Positions 1 to 8,843 are shown, numbered from the stretch's first letter. The stretch: DNA of 64,000 nt from Bradyrhizobium canariense (GCF_900105125.1 NZ_LT629750.1:2294001-2358000), one strand, 5' to 3'. Numbers and translations: made by a program. Notes: a model not told the origin generated them from the sequence alone.

Positions 1-152
1 GCCTTCGTGTTGATTTGCCTCAAGCCAAAATGCCGCGAAGCAAGGCCGTCGATGGAAGCCGATGGCGATGCCGCAGGCTTGTGTGGAGTTTAGCGGGCTC
101 ACACAGGCCCCTCGCAGGCGAACCAGAAATTGAAGGCGCGCAGTCGATCCGC

Positions 153-350
153 TCAGGCCGGACCGGTCGTCCGGATTGTCGCCATCGCCGGCCTGCCATC
201 TCCGGCCGTCGTGATCCGCGAGGATTCAACCGAGGCGGCACCCAGACGAGCGGCTGTCGAAATTCCGGCGATAGCTATTGCCGCAAGCAGCGCCAGAATC
301 ACGATTTTCAGATGAGTGGTCCGATCCACGCTGTAAAATGAATGATTCAT
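153..350 (-). CDS. Small single-span membrane protein, hypothetical
   Basis: A 65-residue product with a short polar N-terminus (begins MNHSFYSVDR), then a hydrophobic alanine/isoleucine-rich segment at about residues 14-33 that reads as one membrane helix or an uncleaved signal anchor. The ATG at 350 is preferred over one seven codons upstream because a GGAGAGG ribosome site precedes it at good spacing. No catalytic motif is visible. I believe similar short proteins occur in Bradyrhizobium, but I cannot name a family. It stands alone and diverges from the gene at 580; function unknown. Confidence 0.55.
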   Translation of the reverse strand: MNHSFYSVDRTTHLKIVILALLAAIAIAGISTAARLGAASVESSRITTAGDGRPAMATIRTTGPA

Positions 351-507
351 GGCAGCCTCTCCGCACCGCAAGCTACGGCCAACTCGCCGTCCGCCTGAGA
401 AAGAAAGTATGGCTGCAATGGCCGGATCCGCAATTTCGGGCGATCGCTTAAGCCGCCTCCCTTACGTACTTAACCGGAAGCCTTCGGACACGCTCCGTGC
501 GAGGCGC

Positions 508-521
508 TTGACGCAAATCAA
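508..521 (+). promoter_or_regulatory. FixK-type box upstream of the DUF883-like gene
   Basis: TTGACGCAAATCAA matches the FixK/FNR consensus TTGA-N6-TCAA with both half-sites perfect. Its centre is 65 nt before the ATG at 580, and a CATAAA sequence near 541-546 sits about where a -10 element would be if the box is at -41.5. Confidence 0.65.
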
Positions 522-579
522 TGGCACCGCCGCACAGGCGCATAAAGCTCAACGAGCCACGCAAGGAGGATGAGGTGCA

Positions 580-855
580 ATGTTCGCGACAAGCAATCTG
601 GCAGACGAGTTGCACGCGCTCAAAAGCGACGTCTCGCGCCTTCTGAACACGACAGGCGACGGGATCTTCGATGCCTCCCGGAGCCGCGCCGAATCGCTGG
701 CGGATCAGATCAAGGCCGCCTTGAATGAACTGGGCCAGACGCTGGCTGAACAGGAAGACCACGTTGATCACCTGATATCGGATCGTCCGGTCACCACGCT
801 TGCTTCGGCATTCGCGCTCGGCGTCGTCGTCGGTTTCATGCTGCGGAGGTATTGA
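580..855 (+). CDS. DUF883/ElaB-like membrane-anchored protein
   Basis: A 91-residue protein with a long amphipathic, coiled-coil-prone N-terminal part (about residues 5-65) and a single C-terminal transmembrane helix ending in an RRY tail (about 70-91, containing AFALGVVVGFMLRR). This layout is that of the DUF883/ElaB/YgaM family, inner-membrane proteins that in enterobacteria associate with ribosomes and are stress induced. A strong AAGGAGG site precedes the start. It is followed after one base by the holin-like gene at 857, so the two are probably co-transcribed. A FixK-type box 65 nt upstream suggests induction under low oxygen (inference). Confidence 0.75.
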   Translation: MFATSNLADELHALKSDVSRLLNTTGDGIFDASRSRAESLADQIKAALNELGQTLAEQEDHVDHLISDRPVTTLASAFALGVVVGFMLRRY

Positions 856-856
856 G

Positions 857-1444
857 ATGAACACGGAGAACGTCGTCAAGAACCTGCGGGTGCTCTGGCG
901 GACCGACAGGATCATTGCAGATATCCGAATGCGGCACCTGCTGGTCGGCCTCGGATTAAGGGCGTTCGCTGCGCTGATCGCAGCCTTCGGTCTCCTGATG
1001 CTGGAGCTGTCGGCCTATTTTGCATTGGTGCAGATCTGGAACGCCATCACCGCGGCCGCCATCCTCGGCGCGGTCAACTTTGCGATTGCCGCTGCACTGT
1101 TCGTGATTGCCGCGAGGCCCCCGGCGACGCGCGAACTGGAGCTTGCAACCGAAATCCACGGCTCCTCGGTCGAGGCGCTGCAGCTTGAGGCGCGTGCGCT
1201 GCAATCGCAGCTATCCGGAGCGATGCACCATCCGCTGAGCGGCGTATTGCCGCTGCTGGCCGCTGATCGCGATCATCATCAAGAGCCTGAGGAAGCCGCA
1301 GCCGGCCAGCGCCCCTTCGGCAGAACAAGGTTGATAACGACGTGCCGGTCTCGCGTCCACGAGTTCAAGATCAATATCGTCGTGGTTCCGCGCTTTCCCG
1401 TTGAGCAAAACCGATGGAGACGATTTCAATGTTCCCCTATCTGA
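857..1444 (+). CDS. Phage-holin-superfamily-like membrane protein, probably frameshifted
   Basis: Starts one base after the preceding stop with GGAGG at 7 nt spacing. Residues 1-134 look like the small actinobacterial-holin/DUF1469-like proteins: a basic N-terminus, two hydrophobic helices (about residues 30-60 and 65-88) and a charged helical tail. From about base 1259 the open frame turns into low-quality sequence (AADRDHHQEPEE...). Shifting by one base gives PLIAIIIKSLRKP and a stop at 1332-1334, which looks like the natural C-terminal hydrophobic segment. I infer a one-base insertion or two-base deletion near 1250-1259, giving an intact ancestral gene of 857-1334. It could also be a sequencing error. 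As it stands the frame runs on into the next gene. Confidence 0.6.
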   Translation: MNTENVVKNLRVLWRTDRIIADIRMRHLLVGLGLRAFAALIAAFGLLMLELSAYFALVQIWNAITAAAILGAVNFAIAAALFVIAARPPATRELELATEIHGSSVEALQLEARALQSQLSGAMHHPLSGVLPLLAADRDHHQEPEEAAAGQRPFGRTRLITTCRSRVHEFKINIVVVPRFPVEQNRWRRFQCSPI

Positions 1445-1671
1445 AAGGTGCGTTGCTCTTCGCCCTCATTGCTGGCGTCGCCTACGCGGCGAGCGCCATT
1501 CTCGTTCCCGATGTCGTCGCTATCGCCGACACCGACCAGCCGCAACCACATCTCGAGCTCGCGTTCATGCTGAAGGCGATCGAACTGGCCGGCCTCGGCG
1601 GAGTGATTCTGGTGCTGATAAGCGCATTGCCGGTCTGGTTCAGGAACCGATCTGAAACGACGCTTCGATAG
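1429..1671 (+). CDS. Small two-helix membrane protein, hypothetical
   Basis: An 80-residue product with hydrophobic segments at about residues 5-27 and 45-67, ending in a basic tail. The start at 1429 is chosen over an in-frame ATG at 1414 because GGAGA lies 7 nt upstream of it. It is the third gene of the short run that begins at 580 and shares its orientation, so it probably belongs to the same transcript. I recognise no family; a small inner-membrane stress protein is a guess from context. Confidence 0.6.
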   Translation: MFPYLKGALLFALIAGVAYAASAILVPDVVAIADTDQPQPHLELAFMLKAIELAGLGGVILVLISALPVWFRNRSETTLR

Positions 1672-1703
1672 ATATTTGATCCGACCGTTCGGTCTCGATA
1701 TCT

Positions 1704-4397
1704 CTAGAGCATGAGCTTCACGACGCAAATATCGTGTTCGTCCGGATCTGCCTTCACTTCAAACCCAAGGTCCCGGCACATCGCAAGCATCACCGAGTTT
1801 TCGGCAAGCACATCCCCCGAGATGGTCTTGAGTCCTTCGGACCTGGCGTATTCGATGATCAACTGCATCAAGGTCCAGCCGAGCCCCCTGCCCTTGAGAT
1901 CCGATCTGAGCAGGATCGCGTATTCTGCGGTCTCATAGATCGAATCCGAGTGTATTCGCACCACGCCAACGATCTCGTTGGTGGCTTCGTCGAACGCGAC
2001 AAACGCCATCGCACGGGCATAGTCGAGCTGGGTCAAGCGGGCGATGAACGCGTGGCTGAATTCCTTCATCGACGCGAAGAACCGCAGCCGAAGGTCCTCG
2101 CTGGTGACCTGCCGCAAAAGCTCATGGATCAGCGGCTCATCCTCGGGGCGGATCGGACGTACAAACACTCGCCAGCCGTCCTTCACTTCGATGTGCCGCT
2201 GCCATTGCGACGGATAGGGTCGCACCGCGAAATTGGCGGGGCTTGAGCCCGCGAACTTTCGCTCGGCGCGCCCGATTGCGGCACGGGCGTCGACCGCGAG
2301 AACGCCGGTCTCATCCGCCAGCAAGGGATTGATGTCCAACTCGCGAATCTCTGGAATGTCCGCAGCCATTTGCGCCAGCTTGACCAGAACCATCGCCACG
2401 GCATCCGGCTTGACGGCGGGTACGTCCCGGTAAGCGCGCAGCAGGCGCGACACGCGGGTGCACCCGATCAGGTCGTGGGCGAGTCGAAGGTCCAGCGGCG
2501 GAAGCGCCAGCGCCTTGTCGTTGATAATCTCGGCCGCCGTACCGCCGCGGCCAAACACGATGACGGTGCCGAAGGTCGGATCGTCAGCGATACCCAGAAT
2601 GAGTTCGCGCGCCTTCGGCCGCACCACCATCGCCTGGACGATCACGCCGGATATCCGCGCCTCCGGGCGAAGCGCTTTTGCCCGCGCGACAATATCGGCC
2701 GTCGCCGCCCGCACGGCCTCTGCGCTGGTGAGATTAAGCACGACGCCGCCGACGTCTGATTTGTGAACGATGTCCCGCGACATAATCTTCAGCACGACAG
2801 TCACGCCTTGCGCGAGCAGCGCCTGGGCGTGGGTGACGGCTTGCTCGGCATCGGCGGCCGCAAACGTCGGCACCATCGCGATCCCATAGGCCTGAAGCAG
2901 CCGCTTGATCTCGATCGGGTCAAGCCAGTGGCGATCATCGGCGAGCGCCGCCGCAACGATCGCCCGAGCGGCCTCGACATCAGGCACAAACGACGTAGGC
3001 ATGGCCGGAGGCACCTGCGCCAGCGCCTCCACCACCTCCCGATGCCGCACCAGATGCAGAAAGCCCCGTACCGCATCATCCTCGGTGGCGTAGTTGGGAA
3101 TTCCGGCCGCGCTCAGCAAATCACCCATTTTCCGGTCCGCACCGATCCAGACCGCAAGCACCTGCTTGGCGGACTCCTGATGCTCCCGGCGATATTTCTC
3201 GACCACGCCGATCACGGCAGCCGCGATGTCGTCAGCGGCAACGATCGCGGTCTGAACGTTCATGACCAGGATGGCATCGTTGCCGGGATCAGCCAGCAAT
3301 ATCTCAAGCGCCGACGCATAACGCGCCGCATCGGCGTCGCCGACAATCTCCACCGGGTTTGACCTCGACCACGTCGGCGGCAATACCGCATCGAGCTTCT
3401 CTCGGATGACGCGGGTGATGTCAGCGGGAATTCCGCCCAGTTCGACAAGCCGATCGACCGCGAGCAGACCGATGCCGCCGCCATTGGTCAGGATCGCAAG
3501 CCGCTTTCCCGCAGGCGATGCGAGACGCCCCAACGTCTCGGCGCAGTCGAAAAGCTCGCGAAGATCCGATACCCGCAAGATGCCGGCACGCCTGAACGCT
3601 GCATCGTAGACCGCATCCGACCCGGCCAGAACGCCAATATCGGTCGCCGCGGCCTTCGCACCTGGCGCCATGCGGCCGGATTTGAGGACGACGACCGGCT
3701 TGATTCGAGCGGCGGCGCGCGCCGCGGACATGAACTTGCGAGCGTCCTTGATCGCCTCGACATAGAGCAGAATGGCCCGCGTTTTCGCGTCCAGCGCGAA
3801 GTAATCCAGCAAATCGGCAACATCAACGTCGAGCTGATCGCCAACAGAGACGATTCCTGAAAAGCCCACCGCGCGCTGCGCCGCCCAGTCGACCATACCG
3901 GCGGCGACCGCCTTTGACTGAGAGATCAGCGCGAGATTTCCAACACACGGCATGTGCGCGGAGAAACTCGCGTTAAGCGCGGCGCCAGGCATCATAATGC
4001 CGAGGCCATTGGGTCCGATCAGCCTCATGCCATATTTTTTCGCGGTATGCTCTGCTCGTTCCGCCAATGAACCCGCACCCTGGCCGAGCCCGGCGGTGAT
4101 GATCAAGACGCCCACCGCACCCAATCTTCCAGCGTCATCGACGATGCCTGCGACCGCCTTCGCTGGCGCAGTGATTACCACTAATTCCGGAACGAACGGC
4201 AGGTCGTCGAGGCTGCCAACCGCAGCCATTCCGTCGATCTCCGCATAATGCGAATTCACCAGCCCGAATTCGCCTCTGAATTTCGCCGCACGAATATTCC
4301 GGAGAATGGCCCGACCGACGGAGTTCGGCCGAGGGCTCGCGCCGACCAGCGCGACCGAGCGCGGCGAAAGCAAATTTTTCAGACGATAGGTCGACAT
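1704..4397 (-). CDS. ADP-forming acyl-CoA ligase-like / GNAT fusion (Pat-type protein acetyltransferase)
   Basis: An 897-residue protein. In order it has an N-terminal CoA-binding Rossmann domain (about 8-130, GASPRPNSVG), a succinyl-CoA-ligase-like domain (about 150-310), an ATP-grasp domain (about 490-710) and a GNAT acetyltransferase (about 740-897, acetyl-CoA loop RSDLKGRGLG). The NDP-forming acetate-CoA ligases phosphorylate a His in a SHTG motif; here that site reads TDIG (residues 252-255), so the His is missing. This is the pattern of the PatZ/Pat lysine acetyltransferases, in which the ligase part senses ligands and the GNAT part acetylates targets such as acetyl-CoA synthetase. A role in controlling acyl-CoA metabolism is family knowledge; the substrate is unknown. 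It is transcribed away from the gene at 4633. Confidence 0.88.
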   Translation of the reverse strand: MSTYRLKNLLSPRSVALVGASPRPNSVGRAILRNIRAAKFRGEFGLVNSHYAEIDGMAAVGSLDDLPFVPELVVITAPAKAVAGIVDDAGRLGAVGVLIITAGLGQGAGSLAERAEHTAKKYGMRLIGPNGLGIMMPGAALNASFSAHMPCVGNLALISQSKAVAAGMVDWAAQRAVGFSGIVSVGDQLDVDVADLLDYFALDAKTRAILLYVEAIKDARKFMSAARAAARIKPVVVLKSGRMAPGAKAAATDIGVLAGSDAVYDAAFRRAGILRVSDLRELFDCAETLGRLASPAGKRLAILTNGGGIGLLAVDRLVELGGIPADITRVIREKLDAVLPPTWSRSNPVEIVGDADAARYASALEILLADPGNDAILVMNVQTAIVAADDIAAAVIGVVEKYRREHQESAKQVLAVWIGADRKMGDLLSAAGIPNYATEDDAVRGFLHLVRHREVVEALAQVPPAMPTSFVPDVEAARAIVAAALADDRHWLDPIEIKRLLQAYGIAMVPTFAAADAEQAVTHAQALLAQGVTVVLKIMSRDIVHKSDVGGVVLNLTSAEAVRAATADIVARAKALRPEARISGVIVQAMVVRPKARELILGIADDPTFGTVIVFGRGGTAAEIINDKALALPPLDLRLAHDLIGCTRVSRLLRAYRDVPAVKPDAVAMVLVKLAQMAADIPEIRELDINPLLADETGVLAVDARAAIGRAERKFAGSSPANFAVRPYPSQWQRHIEVKDGWRVFVRPIRPEDEPLIHELLRQVTSEDLRLRFFASMKEFSHAFIARLTQLDYARAMAFVAFDEATNEIVGVVRIHSDSIYETAEYAILLRSDLKGRGLGWTLMQLIIEYARSEGLKTISGDVLAENSVMLAMCRDLGFEVKADPDEHDICVVKLML

Positions 4398-4561
4398 GGG
4401 TTCAATAGCTCGGCCGAGACTGGCCCGAAGGATTCAAAGCTCAAAAGTCTCAGCACATCACCGCGCCGTCTGTCGCAACATCTATCCCGGCGCCGTGGCC
4501 GACCGATGACGGTTTCAGCTGCCACGCTCCCGGTAGATTCTCCTTGCCGCAATGGGCGGTA

Positions 4562-4575
4562 TTGAGACAGATCAA
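4562..4575 (+). promoter_or_regulatory. FixK-type box upstream of the DUF2892 and K+ channel genes
   Basis: TTGAGACAGATCAA has perfect TTGA-N6-TCAA half-sites. The centre lies 64.5 nt before the ATG at 4633, the same distance as at 508-521. It also lies 171 nt upstream of the divergent acetyltransferase gene, too far for a classical class II arrangement there. Confidence 0.65.
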
Positions 4576-4632
4576 GCGCTTCACCGGCATCTCATGGAAG
4601 TCTTCCTCATCATCTCACGGAGGCGCAGCATC

Positions 4633-4866
4633 ATGCCGAAAAACATAGGAATGATCGATCAGTACGTGCGGATCGTCTTGGGATTGGCGCTGGTTGCATT
4701 TGCGTTCCAGGACGGCCTATCCGTTCAGGGGTGGCATTGGGCCGGATTGACTGGATTCGTGCTGCTCCTGACCGCGTTCTTCAGGAGCTGTCCAGCTTAT
4801 AGCGTCCTCGGTATTTCGAGCCGCGCGGCTCACCGCCGGTCGGAAGCCGGCCGCTTCGAGATCTAG
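4633..4866 (+). CDS. DUF2892 (YgaP-like) membrane protein
   Basis: A 77-residue protein beginning MPKNIGMIDQYVRIVLG, the typical opening of DUF2892, with two hydrophobic helices (about 12-28 and 36-53) and an FRSCPAYSVLGI motif between the second helix and the tail. In other bacteria this domain is found alone or fused to a rhodanese domain. A GGAGG site lies 9 nt upstream of the start, so this ATG is preferred to earlier in-frame ones. It comes directly before the potassium channel gene and shares the FixK-type box. Precise function unknown. Confidence 0.8.
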   Translation: MPKNIGMIDQYVRIVLGLALVAFAFQDGLSVQGWHWAGLTGFVLLLTAFFRSCPAYSVLGISSRAAHRRSEAGRFEI

Positions 4867-4966
4867 ACAGGTAGCCTGCCCGTTGTCGATCGGGATGAAG
4901 CTTCTTTTTCCTGAAAGGCGGGTTCGCCCCGGCAGGCGCCTTCATCCCAAAGGAATGAACCAGCAG

Positions 4967-6253
4967 ATGTCCTCTGCGAAAGAAGCACGAAAGCCAAAAT
5001 CTCCGGCAGAAAAGGTGAAGGCTTTGCGCCATCGCCTCTATGAAATCATGGAGTACGGGCCGGTCGGCGACCGCACGAGCCGACTCGTGAATTGGTCGAT
5101 CATTCTCCTTATCGTCATCAGCCTTTTCGGTATCATCCTGGCATCGGTGCCGGACCTCAAGGCGAGATATGGGGCCGTATTCACAACAATCGAAAACATC
5201 GCTCTTGTCGTATTTTCTGTGGAATTCGGGATCCGGGTCTGGATCGCAGTCGAGCATGCGCCATTGCGTCATCTCGCGCCGATCCGGGCGCGAATGCTCT
5301 TCATCACCAGTATCGCGGGGTTGATAGATCTCGCGGCGGTATTGCCGTTCTGGCTGGCCTTTCTGATCACACCCGATCTCGAAATTCTGCTGGTCTTCCG
5401 GATAGCCCGTTTCCTCAAGCTGACACGCTACTCTCCCGGCATACGATCGCTGTATGACGCGCTCTACACCGAGCGCCGAGCGCTTGCCGGATGTTTCATT
5501 ATTCTCATGGGCATGACGATTTTCGCCGCGACAATAATGCATTCGATCGAAGGGACCATACAGCCCGATAAATTCGGCACCATACCCGACGCCATGTGGT
5601 GGGCCGTCGTTACGCTCGGTACGGTCGGCTACGGCGATATCATACCCGTCACCGTGCTCGGACGGATCGTGGCTGCTGCCACCATTTTTTGTGGTCTGGG
5701 CATGGTTGCACTGCCAATCGGCATCGTCGCCACGGCATTCTCGAATGAAATCCACCGCAGGGATTTTGTCGTTACCTGGGGACTCGTGGCACGCGTACCG
5801 CTTTTCAGTGAACTATCGGCGGCCGAAATCGCCGATATCATGACGTTGTTACGTGCCCAACAAACAGAAGGCGGCTCCATCATTGTCAAGCGCGGAGAGC
5901 CGGCTCACTCCATGTACCTGATTGCCGCGGGAGAGGTCGAGATCAGGCTCGCGCACAAGAAGATCCGGCTTGGCGCCGGTCATTTCTTCGGCGAGATCGC
6001 TGCCCTTCGCCGCACCCTGCGCTCAGCCACGGTAACCGCGACGAAGCCAACGAGCCTGCTTGTCCTCGATGCCGCTGACCTTGAAATTCTCATGGAGCGT
6101 AATCCCCAGATCGCTGCAAGAATTCGCAATGTGGCACGCCACCGGCTGGGAGAGGATGTTACGTCCGCCCGCGGGGACTTGTTGTCAAAAGAACTGGAAG
6201 ATGAGGCGATCCAGCACCCAGAACTGGACGAAGATTTTCACCGATCAACGTGA
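4967..6253 (+). CDS. Six-helix cyclic-nucleotide-gated K+ channel
   Basis: A 428-residue membrane protein from the chosen start: AAGGA lies about 8 nt before ATG 4967, while a TTG at 4883 and an ATG at 4955 are less convincing. It has an S1-S6 ion-channel domain (about residues 40-255), an S4-like stretch with several arginines, and the potassium filter TVGYGD (219-224). A cyclic nucleotide-binding domain follows (about 270-390) with the phosphate-binding cassette FGEIAALRRTLRSATV, including the Arg that contacts the cyclic nucleotide phosphate. The layout resembles the Mesorhizobium MlotiK1 channel. It is probably co-transcribed with the DUF2892 gene 100 nt upstream, under a FixK-type box. 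Role in membrane-potential control is inferred. Confidence 0.9.
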   Translation: MSSAKEARKPKSPAEKVKALRHRLYEIMEYGPVGDRTSRLVNWSIILLIVISLFGIILASVPDLKARYGAVFTTIENIALVVFSVEFGIRVWIAVEHAPLRHLAPIRARMLFITSIAGLIDLAAVLPFWLAFLITPDLEILLVFRIARFLKLTRYSPGIRSLYDALYTERRALAGCFIILMGMTIFAATIMHSIEGTIQPDKFGTIPDAMWWAVVTLGTVGYGDIIPVTVLGRIVAAATIFCGLGMVALPIGIVATAFSNEIHRRDFVVTWGLVARVPLFSELSAAEIADIMTLLRAQQTEGGSIIVKRGEPAHSMYLIAAGEVEIRLAHKKIRLGAGHFFGEIAALRRTLRSATVTATKPTSLLVLDAADLEILMERNPQIAARIRNVARHRLGEDVTSARGDLLSKELEDEAIQHPELDEDFHRST

Positions 6254-6514
6254 ACCTCACCTCCGATCGGGCGCGAGGTGGCTTATCCAAGTTGAGATAT
6301 CCGCGCTTAGTCCTTCGGCCGCTGGGGCGGGCAAGAGTCACAGTCGCGCTCAGCGCCGGGCTTATCCGGGACTCCTGCCCGGAGGCCTTCGTAGTCCGGG
6401 TCATGCGCCCGACACGGTAATCTCGGTACTCCCGGTTTAGGTGAAGTCGCTTTCTGTCGCATGGAAACTCACCTCGTCCGCTTTTCGTCCGGTGAAAGCT
6501 TTCATATCCGCCAT

Positions 6515-6883
6515 TCAGTTCTGCGGCCGGCTGCTGAGCAGGTTCGACGTGGTTTCGATCATCCGCTCGGCATGCTTGAGAATCCGCTCACAGTCGCGGC
6601 GAACAAAATCGATCTGGTGCTGGCCGCATTGCTCGCCGAGCGTCCTGATATCCTGAACAGAATGTGCGCCGGCCGTTTTTGAAGCGAATTCCGTGAACAA
6701 GCGTATCTCTGCCAGAGCACGATCGAACGCCTCATTACCGACGAAAATCGCCTCCTCCAGCATCATCTTCTGCGCGCCGAGTATAAGATGCAACGCGCGC
6801 TTGTTCGCCAGGGAAATTCGGCTTTCGGCATTCACCGGCGATTCTTTGGAAGCGATGGCGTCCGGCTCGGAAAGAGCTGTCAT
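6515..6883 (-). CDS. Phasin-like helical protein, hypothetical
   Basis: A 122-residue, mostly alpha-helical protein without membrane segments. The region about 25-115 (LANKRALHLILGAQKMMLEEAIFVGNEAF and following) has the amphipathic heptad pattern and size of phasin-2-type proteins, which coat polyhydroxyalkanoate granules, but I see no diagnostic motif. The start at 6883 is preferred because GAGGT precedes it by 6 nt. It diverges from the CBS-BON gene, with a FixK-type box (6976-6989) about 100 nt upstream. A granule or stress-associated role is only a suggestion. Confidence 0.55.
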   Translation of the reverse strand: MTALSEPDAIASKESPVNAESRISLANKRALHLILGAQKMMLEEAIFVGNEAFDRALAEIRLFTEFASKTAGAHSVQDIRTLGEQCGQHQIDFVRRDCERILKHAERMIETTSNLLSSRPQN

Positions 6884-6975
6884 GTCAGACCTCATTCTTA
6901 CATTCTGCTCGAATGATACGCCCTTACTTCTTTCTCGCATTGAGCTGAATCAATTCGATGAAACGGTTGCCCCAT

Positions 6976-6989
6976 TTGACTTGGGTCAA
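6976..6989 (+). promoter_or_regulatory. FixK-type box between the phasin-like and CBS-BON genes
   Basis: TTGACTTGGGTCAA is a perfect TTGA-N6-TCAA box whose arms extend to TTGAC/GTCAA. The centre is 72.5 nt before the ATG at 7055 and 99.5 nt from the divergent start at 6883, so it may serve either or both. Confidence 0.65.
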
Positions 6990-7054
6990 CCGGCGACAGA
7001 CCGGGGCGAATATCCTCGCAAAATCAGCTTTATCCCGAACCTACGGAGGCTCCA

Positions 7055-7783
7055 ATGCGCGCCCATCAGATCATGACCCGCCCTGTTATATCGGTTACAC
7101 CGGAGACCACGATCCTCGAGGCCGCGAACATCATGCTGCGGCGGCATGTCAGCGGTCTTCCGGTGGTCGATGGGACCGGCAAGCTCGTCGGCATCGTTTC
7201 GGAAGGCGATTTCATTCGGCGAAGCGAAATCGGCACACAGCGCAAGCGCAGCCGATGGCTCAAGTTCATTCTCGGCTCCGGCAAAGCAGCCCGCGATTTT
7301 GTTCACGAGCACGGCCGCAAGATCGCGGAGGTCATGACCACGGAACCGATTACCATCGACGAGGAAACGGAACTCGAGAAGATCGTGCAACTCATGGAGA
7401 AAAACAACGTCAAACGCCTGCCGGTAACACGCGGAGACAAGGTCGTCGGAATCGTATCGCGCGCCAACCTCCTACAGGCGGTCGCGAGCCTCGCCCGCGA
7501 GATCCCCGATCCAACCGCCGACGACGACCACATTCGCAACCGTGTCATCGATGCCCTCGAGAAGAACGACTGGTGTCCGTTCGGCCTCAGCGTCGTCGTG
7601 CGGGATGGTATCGTCCATCTGAACGGCATCATTACCGATGAACGCTCCCGGGAAGCTGCGATTGTCGGCACGGAGAACGTTGCCGGGGTAAAGAAGGTCC
7701 ACGACCATTTGTGCTGGGTCGATACCATGTCGGGGATGTATCTGAACTCTCCCGAAGACGACGACCTGGAAAAAGCGAGCTAA
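7055..7783 (+). CDS. CBS-pair and BON domain protein
   Basis: A 242-residue soluble protein. Two CBS domains form a Bateman module: about residues 1-60 (MRAHQIMTRPVISVTPETTI, then SGLPVVDGTGKLVGIVSEGD) and about 90-150 (VMTTEPITIDEETELEKIV, then RLPVTRGDKVVGIVSRANL). A BON domain follows (about 160-230). CBS pairs bind adenine nucleotides and act as energy sensors; BON domains are thought to contact membranes or phospholipids. An ACGGAGG-type ribosome site precedes the ATG. The gene lies 57 nt before the hypothetical gene at 7841 in the same orientation, and a FixK-type box lies upstream. The partner it regulates is not known. Confidence 0.85.
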   Translation: MRAHQIMTRPVISVTPETTILEAANIMLRRHVSGLPVVDGTGKLVGIVSEGDFIRRSEIGTQRKRSRWLKFILGSGKAARDFVHEHGRKIAEVMTTEPITIDEETELEKIVQLMEKNNVKRLPVTRGDKVVGIVSRANLLQAVASLAREIPDPTADDDHIRNRVIDALEKNDWCPFGLSVVVRDGIVHLNGIITDERSREAAIVGTENVAGVKKVHDHLCWVDTMSGMYLNSPEDDDLEKAS

Positions 7784-7840
7784 CCTGACCGACCGGAAAT
7801 ACTGGGCTCTCCACACCTGTTACAACGGAAATATTCTGGA

Positions 7841-8404
7841 ATGTCTTCAACCATCGAGCGGCTTGCTGAACAGATAAGGTCGCTCCAAGACGAGCTCGAG
7901 GCGGAGCTCGCGATCCGCCGGGCCAAACTCAACTATACGCTCCGCAGCGGCAGAGTGCGCTTCGAGGAAGAGGTCCTGCGCGCGCACAAGGCCTTGCGGG
8001 TGGGCCTTGCGCGCTACGTCTTGAATGCCGGCGTGATGCATGTGGTGACAGCACCGGTAATCTATTCTCTGATCATTCCGTTCGTGCTGCTGGATATTTT
8101 CGTTACGATCTATCAGGCGATTTGCTTTCCGGTGTACGGCATCGAAAAAGTCAGGCGTAGCGATTACCTGATATTCGACCGCTATCACCTCGCCTATCTT
8201 AACCTTCTTGAGAAGATAAATTGCGCGTATTGCTCTTACGGCAATGGACTTCTAGCCTATGCCCGTGAGATCGCCGGCCGAACCGAGCAATACTGGTGTC
8301 CGATCAAACACGCCCGTCGCGTTATCGCAGCACATGAGGGCTATGACCGCTTTGCCGAATTCGGCGACGCCGACGCATTTCGAAAGCACTCCCAGGTACC
8401 GTAA
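7841..8404 (+). CDS. Conserved hypothetical protein with two membrane helices
   Basis: A 187-residue protein with an N-terminal coiled coil (about 1-45, IERLAEQIRSLQDELEAEL), two hydrophobic helices (about 65-100, VVTAPVIYSLIIPFVLLDIFV) and a conserved-looking C-terminal part rich in Tyr and Cys (YLNLLEKINCAYCSYGNGLLAYAREI, EQYWCPIKHARR). The CAYC and WCPIKHA elements might bind a metal, but this is speculation. I recognise this as a protein type seen in several proteobacteria without an assigned role. It follows the CBS-BON gene closely and is probably in its operon. Confidence 0.7.
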   Translation: MSSTIERLAEQIRSLQDELEAELAIRRAKLNYTLRSGRVRFEEEVLRAHKALRVGLARYVLNAGVMHVVTAPVIYSLIIPFVLLDIFVTIYQAICFPVYGIEKVRRSDYLIFDRYHLAYLNLLEKINCAYCSYGNGLLAYAREIAGRTEQYWCPIKHARRVIAAHEGYDRFAEFGDADAFRKHSQVP

Positions 8405-8540
8405 CGATGGTACCGTGACGATCGCGTCGTTTACCGCAGGCCCCCTACCACATCACGGCTTGGCGCCTCATCTCTCGATCGACCCTCACCCACCTGACCA
8501 AGTCATGAACTGACTGCCATTGATCAATATGGTCGGCGGA

Positions 8541-8843
8541 TCACTCAGCGGATTTTTTGGCATCTCTTGCCATTTGCAGGCATATCAGCAATTCGACATA
8601 ACTGGGGGTCTCGTCGATGCTGGTTTCCCGAATGCAATTGCCCTTGTCGGCAGCGCTGAATTGTATCCATTGCGGCTGAAGATCGTCGCGTGCCTTCGCC
8701 TCGTCCTGCGCGCATCTTTGCTGTGTCGTCTCCGAGCCGCCTTCGGCGCGGCACTCGCGCGCAATATCGAATTTCGGCACGGTGTCGGCGACGGTAGTGA
8801 AAGGCAGCGAAGCAAATATCACAATCGGCAGGTGCATCAGCAT
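8541..8843 (-). CDS. Small secreted hypothetical protein
   Basis: A 100-residue product starting at 8843, where GGAGAAAAG precedes the ATG. Residues 1-19 (MLMHLPIVIFASLPFTTVA) form a signal peptide with a likely cleavage after Ala. The mature part is small and polar with four cysteines (ECRAEGGS, QRCAQDE, GNCIRET, LLICLQM), which could form two disulfides in the periplasm. A FixK-type box is centred 64.5 nt upstream of the start. I do not recognise a named family. Confidence 0.65.
   Translation of the reverse strand: MLMHLPIVIFASLPFTTVADTVPKFDIARECRAEGGSETTQQRCAQDEAKARDDLQPQWIQFSAADKGNCIRETSIDETPSYVELLICLQMARDAKKSAE

Noticed and set aside
8520..8530. TTGATCAA downstream of the gene ending at 8541
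   Set aside because: No spacer between the half-sites and located at a gene end; a chance palindrome.
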